DNA from: an uncultured Porphyromonadaceae bacterium
Lineage (GTDB): Bacteria; Bacteroidota; Bacteroidia; Bacteroidales; Barnesiellaceae
NCBI GenBank assembly: GCA_900538555.1
Contig: UPYI01000015.1
Coordinates: 32,943-96,942 of the forward strand
Length of the DNA: 64,000 bases
Reading direction: 5' to 3'
In this document: piece by piece, positions 1 to 8,394 of the stretch
Layout of the letters: each line of letters starts with the position of its first letter
Numbering within the stretch: the first letter of the stretch is position 1
The notes under the pieces: model-generated
What the model saw: the letters and a program-made list of their open reading frames with translations, nothing else
The model's database searches: none
Told to the model about the DNA's origin: nothing
Translations under genes and position numbers: made by a program

Positions 1-502
1 CGTCGGCGGTAATGCCGCCGATGGCGACGATCGGGAGAACGATCCCTTTTTCGCGGCATCGTTCTGCGATATGTTTGTATCCTGCCAGTCCGAGTATCGG
101 GCTTAGGTTTTTCTTGGTCTCCGTGAAGCGGAACGGTCCTAATCCGATATAGTTTACGCCTTGGGCATACAGACGCTCTACGTCTTCGAACGTATTGGCA
201 GTCCCGCCAATAATGAATTTATCGCCGAGTATCCGTCGGGCTTCGGTCGGGGGCATATCGTTCTTGCCGATATGCACTCCGTCCGCACCCACTTCGGCGG
301 TCAGTTCTACATGGTCGTCTATGATGAACGTCGCGCCGTATTCCCGGCACAGATTTTTCAGTTCCACGGCAGTATGTCGTACCGTTTCGGTCGGAACATC
401 TTTCATGCGGAGTTGTATCCAGCGGCATCCGCCTTCCAACGCCTGTTGTGCTCCGGCAACGGTTGTATATCGGTCGTTTTGGTGTGTAATGAATTGCAGC
501 AT
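1..502 (-). CDS. thiE: Thiamine-phosphate synthase ThiE, 3' end outside window
   Basis: Cytosolic enzyme that joins HMP-pyrophosphate and thiazole phosphate to make thiamine monophosphate. Translated from the ATG at 502 it begins MLQFITHQNDR and shows the TIM-barrel landmarks of the family: QLRMKD near residue 32, the DDHVELTAEVGADGVHIGK stretch, and GLGPFRFTETK followed by VAIGGI, which bind phosphate. The reading frame is open to the left edge, so the last part is missing. It starts 7 nt after the stop of the TenI-like gene, as the fourth visible gene of the riboswitch-controlled thi operon. Family assignment is secure; the ThiE/TenI distinction rests on the conserved GPFRFTETK segment. Confidence 0.9.
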   Translation of the reverse strand, partial: MLQFITHQNDRYTTVAGAQQALEGGCRWIQLRMKDVPTETVRHTAVELKNLCREYGATFIIDDHVELTAEVGADGVHIGKNDMPPTEARRILGDKFIIGGTANTFEDVERLYAQGVNYIGLGPFRFTETKKNLSPILGLAGYKHIAERCREKGIVLPIVAIGGITAD

Positions 503-509
503 ACTGTTT

Positions 510-1097
510 TTATTTCTCTCGTTGTATAGATGCGGCGCGGTCGCGGACACCTTCCGGCGTCGGATCGTTCCATAAATATCCCAATAGGGCAGCTCCTCCG
601 AATCCGATAGATTCCAAGTAGGGAATCCGTTCGGGAGTGATACCGCCCAATGCGATGCACTTTCGGTCGATATCGCCGGCGATGGCTGCCGCTTTCAGCA
701 CAGGATCCGGAAACGAGGCGGCATACCCTGTTTTGGATATGCTGTCGAATATCGGACTCAGGAACTGGTAGGCATACCGGCTTTTCCCGTCCCGAAGTTC
801 GTCGAGCGAATGGCACGAACGGCTTATGCTTCCGGTGAAATTTTCGGGCGGCAGGTTTTCGCGACGGTTCAGATGAATGCCTTTCAACCCGAACTGCACA
901 GCCAGATCGAACCTGCTGTGCAGGACTATCCGTCCGTAGTATTTCGTGTCGGTATCTTCCAGCAATCGGCGTATTTCTTCTACCGGGGCATCCGGCTTGC
1001 GCAGGTGCAACAGGTCTACACCGTTCTCCAAAGCCTCCGCCCAAAGGCGGGGTTCGTCGGGCAATATCTTTTCGGGGGTAATGCCGATAATGATCAT
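510..1097 (-). CDS. TenI/ThiE-like thiamine phosphate synthase family protein
   Basis: Second member of the ThiE/TenI family in this operon, 195 residues from the ATG at 1097 (MIIIGITPEKI). An in-frame upstream ATG at 1169 would extend it into thiS, so the shorter start is preferred. It keeps LLHLRKPD, the GIHLNRR strand, FLSPIFDSISKTGY and CIALGGI, but the segments are more divergent than in the neighbouring ThiE. In Bacteroidales such second copies are often annotated as thiamine phosphate synthase; TenI proteins instead act as thiazole tautomerases. Which activity this copy has cannot be decided from sequence. It begins 5 nt after the thiS stop. Confidence 0.8.
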   Translation of the reverse strand: MIIIGITPEKILPDEPRLWAEALENGVDLLHLRKPDAPVEEIRRLLEDTDTKYYGRIVLHSRFDLAVQFGLKGIHLNRRENLPPENFTGSISRSCHSLDELRDGKSRYAYQFLSPIFDSISKTGYAASFPDPVLKAAAIAGDIDRKCIALGGITPERIPYLESIGFGGAALLGYLWNDPTPEGVRDRAASIQREK

Positions 1098-1102
1098 TTT
1101 CG

Positions 1103-1303
1103 CTATCCTCCGAACGCCGCTTGGATAATGGTTATTTTGTCGTCTTCGTTCAGACGGGTTTTCTCCCATTCCGTACGGGGGATAACCCGGTTGTTTACAG
1201 CGGCGGCGATATTTTCCTGTGCCGGACTTTGTTGGGCGATAACCGTGTCCAACGTCGCGTTCTCGGCAACTTCCGTCTCTTTTCTGTTTACTGTTATTTT
1301 CAT
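1103..1303 (-). CDS. thiS: Sulfur carrier protein ThiS
   Basis: Small ubiquitin-like carrier of 66 residues that delivers sulfur as a C-terminal thiocarboxylate to the thiazole synthase ThiG. The sequence starts MKITVNRKETEV and ends in IIQAAFGG, with the obligatory terminal Gly-Gly that is adenylated by ThiF. The start codon overlaps the thiD stop in an ATGA arrangement (1300-1303), which implies translational coupling. Longer in-frame starts upstream lie inside thiD and would not give a ThiS-sized protein. Confidence 0.93.
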   Translation of the reverse strand: MKITVNRKETEVAENATLDTVIAQQSPAQENIAAAVNNRVIPRTEWEKTRLNEDDKITIIQAAFGG

Positions 1304-2130
1304 CTCTCTCTTTCGATTATGTGCAGTGGTTGCGGAGCGAAAAAGTGATTCAACGCTCCATGTCCGTGTCCGATTTTTATTCCCGCACCGTGTGCCAGTC
1401 CTTCCGAAATGTACAGTTTCGCCGCCGCAACGGCATGCGGCAGGTCGTTTCCCAAAGCCAGATACGATGCTATGGCGGACGACAGGGTGCAACCGGTACC
1501 ATGATTGTTCACCGATTCGATGCGGGGCGAGGTGAGCCGATAGGGCGTTTCTCCGGTAATGAACAATAGGTCGGTCATGCAGTCTGTTTCCAAATGTCCG
1601 CCTTTCATCAATACAGCGCGACAACCCATTTTCAACAGTCGTTCCGCCGCTTGTTGCATATCCGTTTCGTTTTCGATTTTCATCCCCGACAAATATTCCG
1701 CTTCGTCGATATTCGGTGTGACTACCGTTGCGATAGGGAATAGCTCGTCCACTATACAAGCGATGGCGTCGTCTTCCAACAATTTATGTCCCGATGTGCT
1801 GATCATTACCGGATCGACTACGATGAACCGGGGGGCATATTGTTTCAGTTTGTCGGCGACCGTCTCGATGATAGCCCGCGAATGGAGCATACCGATTTTT
1901 ACCGCATCGCACGACAAATCGTCCATTACCGCTTCTATCTGCATGGCTATGATTTCCGGGGCAATAGGCTGTATGCCACGTACTCCAACGGTGTTTTGTG
2001 CCGTGACAGCCGTAATGGCAGACATGCCGTAAACACCCAGAGCCGACATGGTTTTCAGATCGGCTTGAATGCCTGCGCCTCCGCCGCTGTCGGATCCGGC
2101 AATAGTCAATACTTTCGGATATGTTTTCAT
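1300..2130 (-). CDS. thiD: Bifunctional hydroxymethylpyrimidine kinase/phosphomethylpyrimidine kinase ThiD
   Basis: Phosphorylates HMP and then HMP-phosphate to give the pyrimidine precursor of thiamine. The 276-residue protein shows the ribokinase-fold signature of the family: LTIAGSDSGGGAGIQADLKT at residues 8-27, DPVMISTSG near 120, TPNIDEAEYL near 153, VLMKGGH near 190 and the anion-hole/base segment NNHGTGCTLSSA near 225. It is the first gene after the TPP riboswitch, so thiamine pyrophosphate should repress it. The 30-residue tail after the conserved core is rich in His and Gly. Confidence 0.95.
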   Translation of the reverse strand: MKTYPKVLTIAGSDSGGGAGIQADLKTMSALGVYGMSAITAVTAQNTVGVRGIQPIAPEIIAMQIEAVMDDLSCDAVKIGMLHSRAIIETVADKLKQYAPRFIVVDPVMISTSGHKLLEDDAIACIVDELFPIATVVTPNIDEAEYLSGMKIENETDMQQAAERLLKMGCRAVLMKGGHLETDCMTDLLFITGETPYRLTSPRIESVNNHGTGCTLSSAIASYLALGNDLPHAVAAAKLYISEGLAHGAGIKIGHGHGALNHFFAPQPLHIIERER

Positions 2131-2204
2131 TCGGTCTTACTGATAAAATAGGAGTAGGGGATATTCGACCGAAAAACTGTACCGGAATGTACAGATGCTA
2201 TGAA

Positions 2205-2280
2205 CAATTCCTTCGCCGGTATTACCCGTATCAGGTTCATAGGGTATAATCTCAGCCGCTATATCGGGCACCCCTTTGTT
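2205..2280 (-). promoter_or_regulatory. TPP riboswitch (THI element)
   Basis: On the minus strand the leader reads GGGGTGCCC, then GCTGAGA, ACCC, GAACCTGAT and CGGGTAATACCGGCG in the order and spacing of the thi-box. These are the pyrimidine- and pyrophosphate-sensing arms of the aptamer. It lies about 75 nt before thiD, which suits translational or transcriptional repression of the thiD-thiS-tenI-thiE operon by TPP. Confidence 0.95.
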
Positions 2281-2286
2281 TGCAAA

Positions 2287-2318
2287 CAAAGATACACAGA
2301 TTGGAATGCGGTTGTATA
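2287..2318 (-). promoter_or_regulatory. Probable Bacteroidetes promoter of the thi operon
   Basis: The minus strand has TATCTTTG (2294 to 2287), an exact match to the TAnnTTTG -7 element, and a weak TTTA about 20 nt upstream. A start a few bases downstream would begin the transcript at the first bases of the TPP riboswitch. Confidence 0.6.
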
Positions 2319-2562
2319 AACCGATTTTATAAAATTGATTAATGATGTCTAATATTTATAAATACGCAACCGCCACGATATTCGAAGAATGCTATCTATA
2401 TATTTGTTTCCGATTATGAAGATCTTTATCACACACAATAGGATGCGGCTCGGCATAAAAAACAAATATGTTTGTTTTATTCTGCTCTCGCCTTTCACTA
2501 TATTTGTAAAACGTATGCCTCGCTCGGGTGGCATATATGAAAAATAATCATACTATCAGCCG
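2319..2562. other. Intergenic region between the divergent thi operon and LuxR gene
   Basis: No credible gene. On the plus strand TATATTTG at 2499-2506 fits the -7 consensus and could drive the LuxR-type gene at 2563, leaving a leader of about 50 nt that contains a short ATGCC/GGCAT hairpin. Confidence 0.5.
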
Positions 2563-3336
2563 ATGGATATACTAAGGAAAGAACTTAACCTCATTTATCG
2601 TTCTCAATCGCTCGATTCTGAAACACTCTCCGACGGGACATTGGATTTGTGTAAAAAGAATGTGAGTGCCCTTGTTTCGCTGAATAATGCTTGTGCTGTA
2701 ATTACAGATGCTTCCAATGACAGCAGTTATATATTTGCCGGTTCGTTCGCTGCGCTATTGGGAATTACCGATAAAACATCGTTATACCTGAAACTTAATT
2801 CGAGTGACGAGGATTTGATTTATAACCGGCTTCATCCGGAAGATCTTGTTGAAAAGCGTATGTTGGAATACGAATTTTTCAAGTTTGTCCATCCGCTCTC
2901 TCTACCCGACAAGTTGAACTATAAGGCTACATGCCGGATCCGTATAAAGGATAAGAGCGGTAGGTATGTGTTTGTGAACAATAGCACACAGATCTTGCAG
3001 CCTTCTCCTGCCGGGAAAATCTGGCTTATACTATGTTGCTACGATTTGTCTCCCGATCAGACGTTAGGCGAAGGGATAACCCCTGGCATTGTGAATAATT
3101 GCAGCGGAGAAATCGTTTCGTTGTCTTTCTCGAACAGGAGAAAACGTTTGCTTACTGCTCGTGAAAAAGAAATATTGATGCTTATCCAAGAGGGAAAACT
3201 GAGCAAGCAGATTGCGGATATACTTGAAATAAGCATACATACGGTAAATAGACATCGTCAGAATATCCTTGAAAAACTCAGTGTCGGGAATTCGGTTGAG
3301 GCGGTTATAGCAGCGAAGGCAATGAAGTTGTTATAA
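2563..3336 (+). CDS. LuxR-type regulator with PAS-like sensor region
   Basis: A 257-residue transcription factor. The C-terminal 60 residues form a LuxR/GerE helix-turn-helix (LTAREKEILMLIQEGKLSKQIADI, then SIHTVNRHRQNILEKL), the usual DNA-binding module. The first 180 residues look like a PAS-type sensor (HPEDL near residue 103, a strand-rich C-terminal half with DKSGRYVFVNN), a layout common in Bacteroides regulators; the ligand is unknown. No phosphoacceptor receiver domain is visible. It stands alone just upstream of the GH13 gene in the same direction, so local control of that gene is possible but not shown. Confidence 0.8.
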   Translation: MDILRKELNLIYRSQSLDSETLSDGTLDLCKKNVSALVSLNNACAVITDASNDSSYIFAGSFAALLGITDKTSLYLKLNSSDEDLIYNRLHPEDLVEKRMLEYEFFKFVHPLSLPDKLNYKATCRIRIKDKSGRYVFVNNSTQILQPSPAGKIWLILCCYDLSPDQTLGEGITPGIVNNCSGEIVSLSFSNRRKRLLTAREKEILMLIQEGKLSKQIADILEISIHTVNRHRQNILEKLSVGNSVEAVIAAKAMKLL

Positions 3337-3360
3337 ACTTTTGTGGTTATAAATCAGTAT

Positions 3361-3390
3361 TTTCGATATGGAACGAACAAGGTATTTTTG
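3361..3390 (+). promoter_or_regulatory. Probable promoter of the GH13 gene
   Basis: TATTTTTG at 3383-3390 matches the TAnnTTTG -7 element, with TTTC at 3361-3364 as a possible -33 box. Transcription would begin near 3397, which rules out the in-frame GTG at 3390 and supports the ATG at 3408 as start. Confidence 0.5.
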
Positions 3391-3407
3391 TGAAAAAATA
3401 TTTTGTG

Positions 3408-5111
3408 ATGAAAAGAGTGTATATACTTGCCTTGTTGTCCCTTTGTGGATTACTGGTTTGGGCTGTTCCCGTGAAAAAAAATTTTGAGTGGGGCAATGCA
3501 ACGGTCTACTTTGTTATTACCGACCGCTTTTGCAATGGCGATTCGACGAACGATGTAAATTACGGTCGAATAGTGGATTATGGCAGCGAACAATTAAATG
3601 CCGCAACGTTTCATGGTGGGGATTTCAAAGGCATGCTTCGGAAAGCAAAAGAAGGTTATTTTACGGACTTGGGCATAGATGTCGTATGGATGACCGATGT
3701 CTATGAACAGATTCATGGCTGGATGACGGGGAGCGGACCGGTCAATGACTTCCCGCACTATGGTTATCACGGATATTATCCGCTTGATTATACGCAAATT
3801 GATAAGAATTATGGCACGGTTGCAGAGTTTCGCGAACTTGTCGATACGCTGCACTCGCAAGGTATCCGTGTCATGCTCGGGGCGAATCTCAACGACCCCG
3901 GTTATCCTACATTGCTTGATGCGGTACAATATGGTTTTGCTGAAACCGGATTGGACGAGCGGGAAGCCGCCCGGCATATACGCGACTGGAATTATGATAA
4001 ATTCTTCGAAAATCGTTTGGATTGGTCGGGCTGGTATGATCGCGGTTGGATTCGTATGCCCGATGAAGGTTGGGATGAAAATAATCCGCTTGAAGCGACC
4101 TTGTTCGGTATGCCGGATTTCAAAGATGAAAGCAATGAATCGGTAGCGATTCCCGACTTCCTTTGGCGTAAATGGAAACAGGAAGGAAAAAAGAACGATG
4201 CGTGGGTCAATCCTACGGCTCGGAAATTGCGGAAGGACCGGAAGTGGAGCCCGATGCAATATGTGATAGCTTGGATCGCTTCATGGGTCGAAGAGTTTGG
4301 CATCGACGGTTTCCGCTGTGATATTGTGGAAAATGTACATCTTGCACGTTGGAAAGAATTGAATGAGGCTTGCAATGCGGCTCTTGCCCAATGGCGGTTG
4401 AAACATCCTGCCGATCCGGCATCAAAGTGGACCGATAATTTTTATATGACAGGCGATTTCGATAGCGCGTCGTTTGATTATAAGCCGGAGTATGCCGATG
4501 CCGGATTTTCAAGTTTGGTCAATTTCTTTTTTCCGAAGCATGGCGATTTGGACGGTATTGTGTATGTTTGGCAAGCATACGCCGATAGCCTTGCCGCCCA
4601 CTCCGATTGGCATCCGTTCAATTACCTGAATAACTCATATCACAGGGATGCCGATATGGATAACATGATCGATTGTGCCACTTCGATGCTTTTGGCTCCC
4701 GGTATCGCACAAGTTTTTTATGGAGATGAAACCGGTCGGAAACTTAGCGATGCCCGCTACAATGTAGATGGCGATCAGGCGTTCCGTTCGGATATGAATT
4801 GGAATGAAATCGATTCGACGCGATTTTCGCACTTTAAAAAGCTTGGAAAGATCAGACAAGCCCATCCGGTGATAGGTACAGGCAGACAACGAATAATCGA
4901 CACCCATACATGCGTCCGTTACAATGAGCAGGATAAAATATTGCTTCGGGTCAAACCGGTAGAGCGTCAGCCGATCGATGCCGGAGGCGTTTTTGCAGAT
5001 GGCACGAAGGTGATCGAACTATACACGGGGCAGACGGCAGAAGTCGTGAATGGAACAGTCGCATTCCCGAAGTATGAGAATAATGTGGCGATAATCAAGG
5101 AATATAAGTGA
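3408..5111 (+). CDS. Exported MalS-like GH13 family protein with altered catalytic motifs
   Basis: A 567-residue protein with an N-terminal signal peptide (MKRVYILALLSLCGLLVWA) followed by an alpha-amylase-type TIM barrel: VYFVITDRFCNGD near residue 33, LGIDVVWMTDVYEQ near 88, GFRCDIVENVH at 301-311 with the expected nucleophile Asp305, and LLAPGIAQVFYGDE near 428. It aligns best in my memory with the MalS-type periplasmic amylases. Several conserved positions differ: region I reads GANLNDPGY where DVVMNHTGY is usual, the acid/base Glu of region III is Asp350 (MTGD), and region IV reads NNSYHRD instead of a simple HD. The enzyme may therefore be weak, altered in specificity or non-catalytic. 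Start chosen at 3408 because of the promoter position. Confidence 0.8.
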   Translation: MKRVYILALLSLCGLLVWAVPVKKNFEWGNATVYFVITDRFCNGDSTNDVNYGRIVDYGSEQLNAATFHGGDFKGMLRKAKEGYFTDLGIDVVWMTDVYEQIHGWMTGSGPVNDFPHYGYHGYYPLDYTQIDKNYGTVAEFRELVDTLHSQGIRVMLGANLNDPGYPTLLDAVQYGFAETGLDEREAARHIRDWNYDKFFENRLDWSGWYDRGWIRMPDEGWDENNPLEATLFGMPDFKDESNESVAIPDFLWRKWKQEGKKNDAWVNPTARKLRKDRKWSPMQYVIAWIASWVEEFGIDGFRCDIVENVHLARWKELNEACNAALAQWRLKHPADPASKWTDNFYMTGDFDSASFDYKPEYADAGFSSLVNFFFPKHGDLDGIVYVWQAYADSLAAHSDWHPFNYLNNSYHRDADMDNMIDCATSMLLAPGIAQVFYGDETGRKLSDARYNVDGDQAFRSDMNWNEIDSTRFSHFKKLGKIRQAHPVIGTGRQRIIDTHTCVRYNEQDKILLRVKPVERQPIDAGGVFADGTKVIELYTGQTAEVVNGTVAFPKYENNVAIIKEYK

Positions 5112-5131
5112 AATAATCAGACTTTCATTAC

Positions 5132-5173
5132 AAGGGGGTTGTGTCGAAATGAAAATTTCGATGCAACCCCTTT
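5132..5173 (+). terminator. Palindromic terminator, dispersed repeat family B copy 1
   Basis: Inverted repeat with GGGGGTTGTGTCGAAATG on the left arm and CATTTCGACACAACCCCC-like sequence on the right, 20 nt after the GH13 stop codon. A near-identical copy follows the DPP III gene at 60936-60980 in the same orientation relative to transcription. It is likely a transcription terminator made from a dispersed element. Confidence 0.6.
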
Positions 5174-5305
5174 CCGATGGCAACGCAGCAGGTCGGACAT
5201 TACGACACCGTCCGATCATGAAATGTTTATCGGGGATACTTGCCTGCTTTTTTCTCTGCTTTTTTTTACTTTTGCAACGGTAAAAATAAGAAGGAAATGG
5301 TGGAT

Positions 5306-6508
5306 ATGAATGGCAAATGTCGGGCGGACGAACCAACGGAAAAACTGTGGAACCCGGATTATTTGAAAGCGCTTGCAAGCAACTTCCTGCTATACTTTTC
5401 GTTTTATATTCTGACCCCGTTGCTGCCGATTTATTTGGCTACGGAATTTTCGGCAGATAAAGATATGATCGGGTTGGTACTTTCGGGGTATGTCGTGGCG
5501 GCACTTCTTGTCCGTCCGTTCAGCGCATTTTTTGTCGATACGTTCGATCGGAAAACCGTATTGCTGGTCTGTTTCTTTTTCTTTTCCATTCTCTTTGCCG
5601 GATATATAGCAGCAGGCACATTATTGTTGTTTGCCATAGTCCGCACGTTGCATGGATTTCCGTTCGGGGCGGTCACGGTTGCCAACAATACGGTGGCGAT
5701 CGATGTCTTGCCCTCTTCCCGCCGGAATGAAGGAATCGGTTTTTATGGGATGAGCAACAATCTGGCAATGGCATTCGCCCCGACAGTAGGCATATTCGTT
5801 TATGGAGCGACAGGGCGATTTCAAATCCTTTTCTGGATTGCGCTTGTCATGGCGTTTATCGGTTTTTACTGTGTGAGTACCATTCGCACGAAACCCCGTT
5901 TGCGTCCGGAGATCCGCCAGAAGTTGAGTTGGGACCGTTTCTTTTTGACGCGGGCATGGTTGATGGCGGTAAATATCGTTACCGTCGGATTCTGCTGGGG
6001 CGTGATGATGAACTATGTGGCGATCTATGGAAAAGAAATATTGGGGATAACTGACGGAACAGGCATGTTCTTTACGCTTTTATCTGCCGGTCTGGTTATC
6101 TCGCGGCTGTATGGGGGAAAAGCATTACGACAGGGACGCATTACGCACAATTGTGCCGAAGGCTTGTTGGTCTCATTGGTGGGCTATACGCTCTTTGCCG
6201 CCTGCGGAAACGAATGGTCGTACTATCTGTCTGCCTTTCTCATCGGTTTGGGCAACGGACACATGTATCCGGCATTTCTGAATATGTTTGTCAAGGTGGC
6301 GACTTCCGACCGCAGGGGTACAGCCACATCGTCGATCATGACCTCTTGGGACGTAGGTATGGGTTTAGGCATACTTGCCGGCGGTATCTTGGTCGAATAC
6401 ATGTCGTATAGTGCGGCATTTTGGAGTGCCGCACTGATGCAATTGGTCGGTACGGTTCTCTTTTTCGCGGCTACCCGCACGTTTTATTTGCGTCGTCAGA
6501 TCAGTTAG
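5306..6508 (+). CDS. Major facilitator superfamily transporter
   Basis: About 400 residues with twelve predicted hydrophobic segments, starting LASNFLLYFSFYILTPLLPIYLA and ending in VEYMSYSAAFWSAALMQLVGTVLFFAA. The loop after TM2 carries VDTFDRKTVLLV, a variant of the MFS signature, and the central loop (RTKPRLRPEIRQ) divides two six-helix halves. It resembles YfcJ/YhhS-like drug-type exporters, but the substrate is unknown. ATG codons at 5297 and 5306 are both possible; AAGGA at 5291-5295 is better spaced for 5306. It is monocistronic, between the GH13 gene and a convergent dehydrogenase gene. Confidence 0.85.
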   Translation: MNGKCRADEPTEKLWNPDYLKALASNFLLYFSFYILTPLLPIYLATEFSADKDMIGLVLSGYVVAALLVRPFSAFFVDTFDRKTVLLVCFFFFSILFAGYIAAGTLLLFAIVRTLHGFPFGAVTVANNTVAIDVLPSSRRNEGIGFYGMSNNLAMAFAPTVGIFVYGATGRFQILFWIALVMAFIGFYCVSTIRTKPRLRPEIRQKLSWDRFFLTRAWLMAVNIVTVGFCWGVMMNYVAIYGKEILGITDGTGMFFTLLSAGLVISRLYGGKALRQGRITHNCAEGLLVSLVGYTLFAACGNEWSYYLSAFLIGLGNGHMYPAFLNMFVKVATSDRRGTATSSIMTSWDVGMGLGILAGGILVEYMSYSAAFWSAALMQLVGTVLFFAATRTFYLRRQIS

Positions 6509-6539
6509 CGTGTTTATTCCACCGGTTGAATTTTTATAT

Positions 6540-7577
6540 TCAATCGGGGAACACCGCCACTTTGATCACTCCGTCGAGTTTGTTTTCGAAAATACGGTAT
6601 CCTTCGTCTATGCGGCTCAGGGGGACGCGGTGGGTGATAAGTGGAGTCGTGTCTATTTTTCCCTCGTCAATCAATCGTAAAATCTCCGCACAATCACAAC
6701 CGTCTACACCTCCGGTTTTAAATGTGAGGTTCTTGCCGTACATATCGGGGAGCGGAAGGATCTGAGGTTTGTCGTAGAGTGCGACGACCGTAACAATGGC
6801 GTTCGGACGGGCACATCGCCAAGCGAGTTGAAAAGAGTTCTCACCTCCGGCAACTTCGATTACCTTGTCGGCTCCGCCATGTTCCGAGAGATTTTGTATA
6901 TCGGTCTCGCACTGTTCGGGAGTTGTGACGACGACATGGGGATAATGATCTTTGACAAAGCGGCGGCGTTCTTCCGATGGTTCGCAGACTACGATCCGTT
7001 TCGGATTTTTAAGTAAGGTGCAGAGCAATGTACAGATGCCGGTCGGTCCGGCTCCGATGATCAGTACGGTATCGTCGGGTGTTATTTCTGAAATTCTCGT
7101 CGCCCAAAATCCGGTCGCCAGCACATCGCCCACGAACAATGCCTGTTCATCGGACACTCGGTCGGGAATGCGGTTCAGCCCCGAATCGGCATGAGGAACT
7201 CTCACATATTCGGTTTGCCCGCCGTCTATCCGGCATCCCAAAGCCCAACCGCCATCGGGGTCGGTGCAATTGTTCACATATCCTTTTCGACAGAAAAAAC
7301 ACTCTCCGCAAAATGTTTCCACATTTACCGTTACGCGATCGCCCGGTTTTACCCGGCTGACGGCACTTCCGACCTCCTCGACGACGCCCACCATTTCATG
7401 CCCTACGGTGATGCCTTTGATTGCCCGAGGTACGCTCCCGTGTTTGATATGCAGATCGGACGAACAGATGCTGCCGAGTGTTACGCGCACAATCGCATCC
7501 TTGCCCTCTAAAATAACGGGCTTCGGTTTTTCTATCAATTCAAATTTGCCCTTGTCGATATAGGTATATGCTTTCAT
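6540..7577 (-). CDS. Zinc-dependent medium-chain alcohol dehydrogenase
   Basis: A 345-residue NAD(P)-dependent dehydrogenase. Catalytic zinc ligands are visible as Cys in GSICSSDLH (residue 38), GHEMVGVVEEVG (His60-Glu61) and a downstream acidic ligand. The structural zinc site is intact (CGECFFCRKGYVNNC, residues 90-104). The Rossmann nucleotide motif is VLIIGAGPTGICTL near residue 170. The substrate is an alcohol or aldehyde that sequence does not define; similar proteins are annotated as butanediol, sorbitol or threonine dehydrogenases. A TACGTTTG -7-like element lies at 7607-7614, 30 nt upstream of the start. Confidence 0.9.
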   Translation of the reverse strand: MKAYTYIDKGKFELIEKPKPVILEGKDAIVRVTLGSICSSDLHIKHGSVPRAIKGITVGHEMVGVVEEVGSAVSRVKPGDRVTVNVETFCGECFFCRKGYVNNCTDPDGGWALGCRIDGGQTEYVRVPHADSGLNRIPDRVSDEQALFVGDVLATGFWATRISEITPDDTVLIIGAGPTGICTLLCTLLKNPKRIVVCEPSEERRRFVKDHYPHVVVTTPEQCETDIQNLSEHGGADKVIEVAGGENSFQLAWRCARPNAIVTVVALYDKPQILPLPDMYGKNLTFKTGGVDGCDCAEILRLIDEGKIDTTPLITHRVPLSRIDEGYRIFENKLDGVIKVAVFPD

Positions 7578-7662
7578 TCTTATTGCTAATTGTAAGTGCC
7601 TTGTTGCAAACGTATCGGGATATATAGCAACCGGAACACCTTTGTGATAAATAGGTAAGCGG

Positions 7663-8394
7663 TTAAATAGCTTTTATCGCATGAAACACCTTTTCGATGA
7701 ATGTTTCGTAATCGTTTAAAATGACAGCCGATCCGAACTCGTTATATTGATGGTTTGTGAGAGATAATGATGGAAGATGTTTTTTGTAATATTCCATGTA
7801 TTGATCGTGCGAAGAAATCGGTTCAGTCGGTTCCGGAAGATGGACGACGTATATAAGAGTCTTGTTAGGCGTATGGAGATACAAGTCTATATTATCTTTC
7901 GATAGAACGGTATATTTTGAAATATTGTGATCTGAAAATGTTTCCCATTTGGATATGGTTTTGTCGTTTCTATAATAAGGCAATTTGTCGAGGATAATGA
8001 AAATTTGGAAATAAGGACAAAGATTGCATCGGATATTGGCAGTTTCACCGAGCATATTTTCGAAATAATTGTTGGAGTTCTGCGAATAGTTTTGCATAAC
8101 GAATTTAACGCCGACTCCGGCAATCGGTTTCCCATTTTTTTTAATGGTTATATCAACTTTCTTATTGATATATCGTCCTTGAATGTCGGCTTCCGAATCG
8201 TGATAGAACCCTTTCGACCAGACATCGTATCCATTTCCGAGACGAAAGGCAATGTCTTCGGCGATTGCGCCGTGCAGGGGCTTCAATTTGTCGGTGCTTC
8301 GTGAGGTCCCTTTGTAGAGAAATGCTTTGAACGATTCGGTAATTACCGATAGAAATTCATTATTGGTCATGGTCTGCGATTTTGGTTGTTTCAT
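7663..8394 (-). CDS. Putative Type II restriction endonuclease
   Basis: No family recognised with certainty; the role is inferred mainly from its overlap with the DNA methyltransferase gene. The segment from residue 78 to 122 (KKVDITIKKNGKPIAG, GVGVKF, NYSQNSNNYFENMLGETANIR) looks like a PD-(D/E)XK core with Asp81 and Lys97, and the Asn-rich NYFENMLGET element recurs in Type II endonucleases. The residue two before Lys97 is Gly where Asp or Glu is usual, so an acidic residue elsewhere (for example Glu46 in AIAEDIAF or Glu112) may complete the site. The 243-residue version overlaps the methyltransferase by 35 nt; an ATG at 8370 would overlap by 11 nt. Confidence 0.65.
   Translation of the reverse strand: MKQPKSQTMTNNEFLSVITESFKAFLYKGTSRSTDKLKPLHGAIAEDIAFRLGNGYDVWSKGFYHDSEADIQGRYINKKVDITIKKNGKPIAGVGVKFVMQNYSQNSNNYFENMLGETANIRCNLCPYFQIFIILDKLPYYRNDKTISKWETFSDHNISKYTVLSKDNIDLYLHTPNKTLIYVVHLPEPTEPISSHDQYMEYYKKHLPSLSLTNHQYNEFGSAVILNDYETFIEKVFHAIKAI

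Noticed and set aside
403..1044. Long minus-strand frame overlapping thiE and tenI
   Set aside because: Arg/Pro-rich shadow; the thi genes explain the same bases with conserved motifs.
5131..5180. Small coding gene over the palindrome (RGCIEIFISTQPP-like frame)
   Set aside because: Related frames appear at both palindrome copies only because the repeat is the same DNA; position after stop codons fits a terminator.
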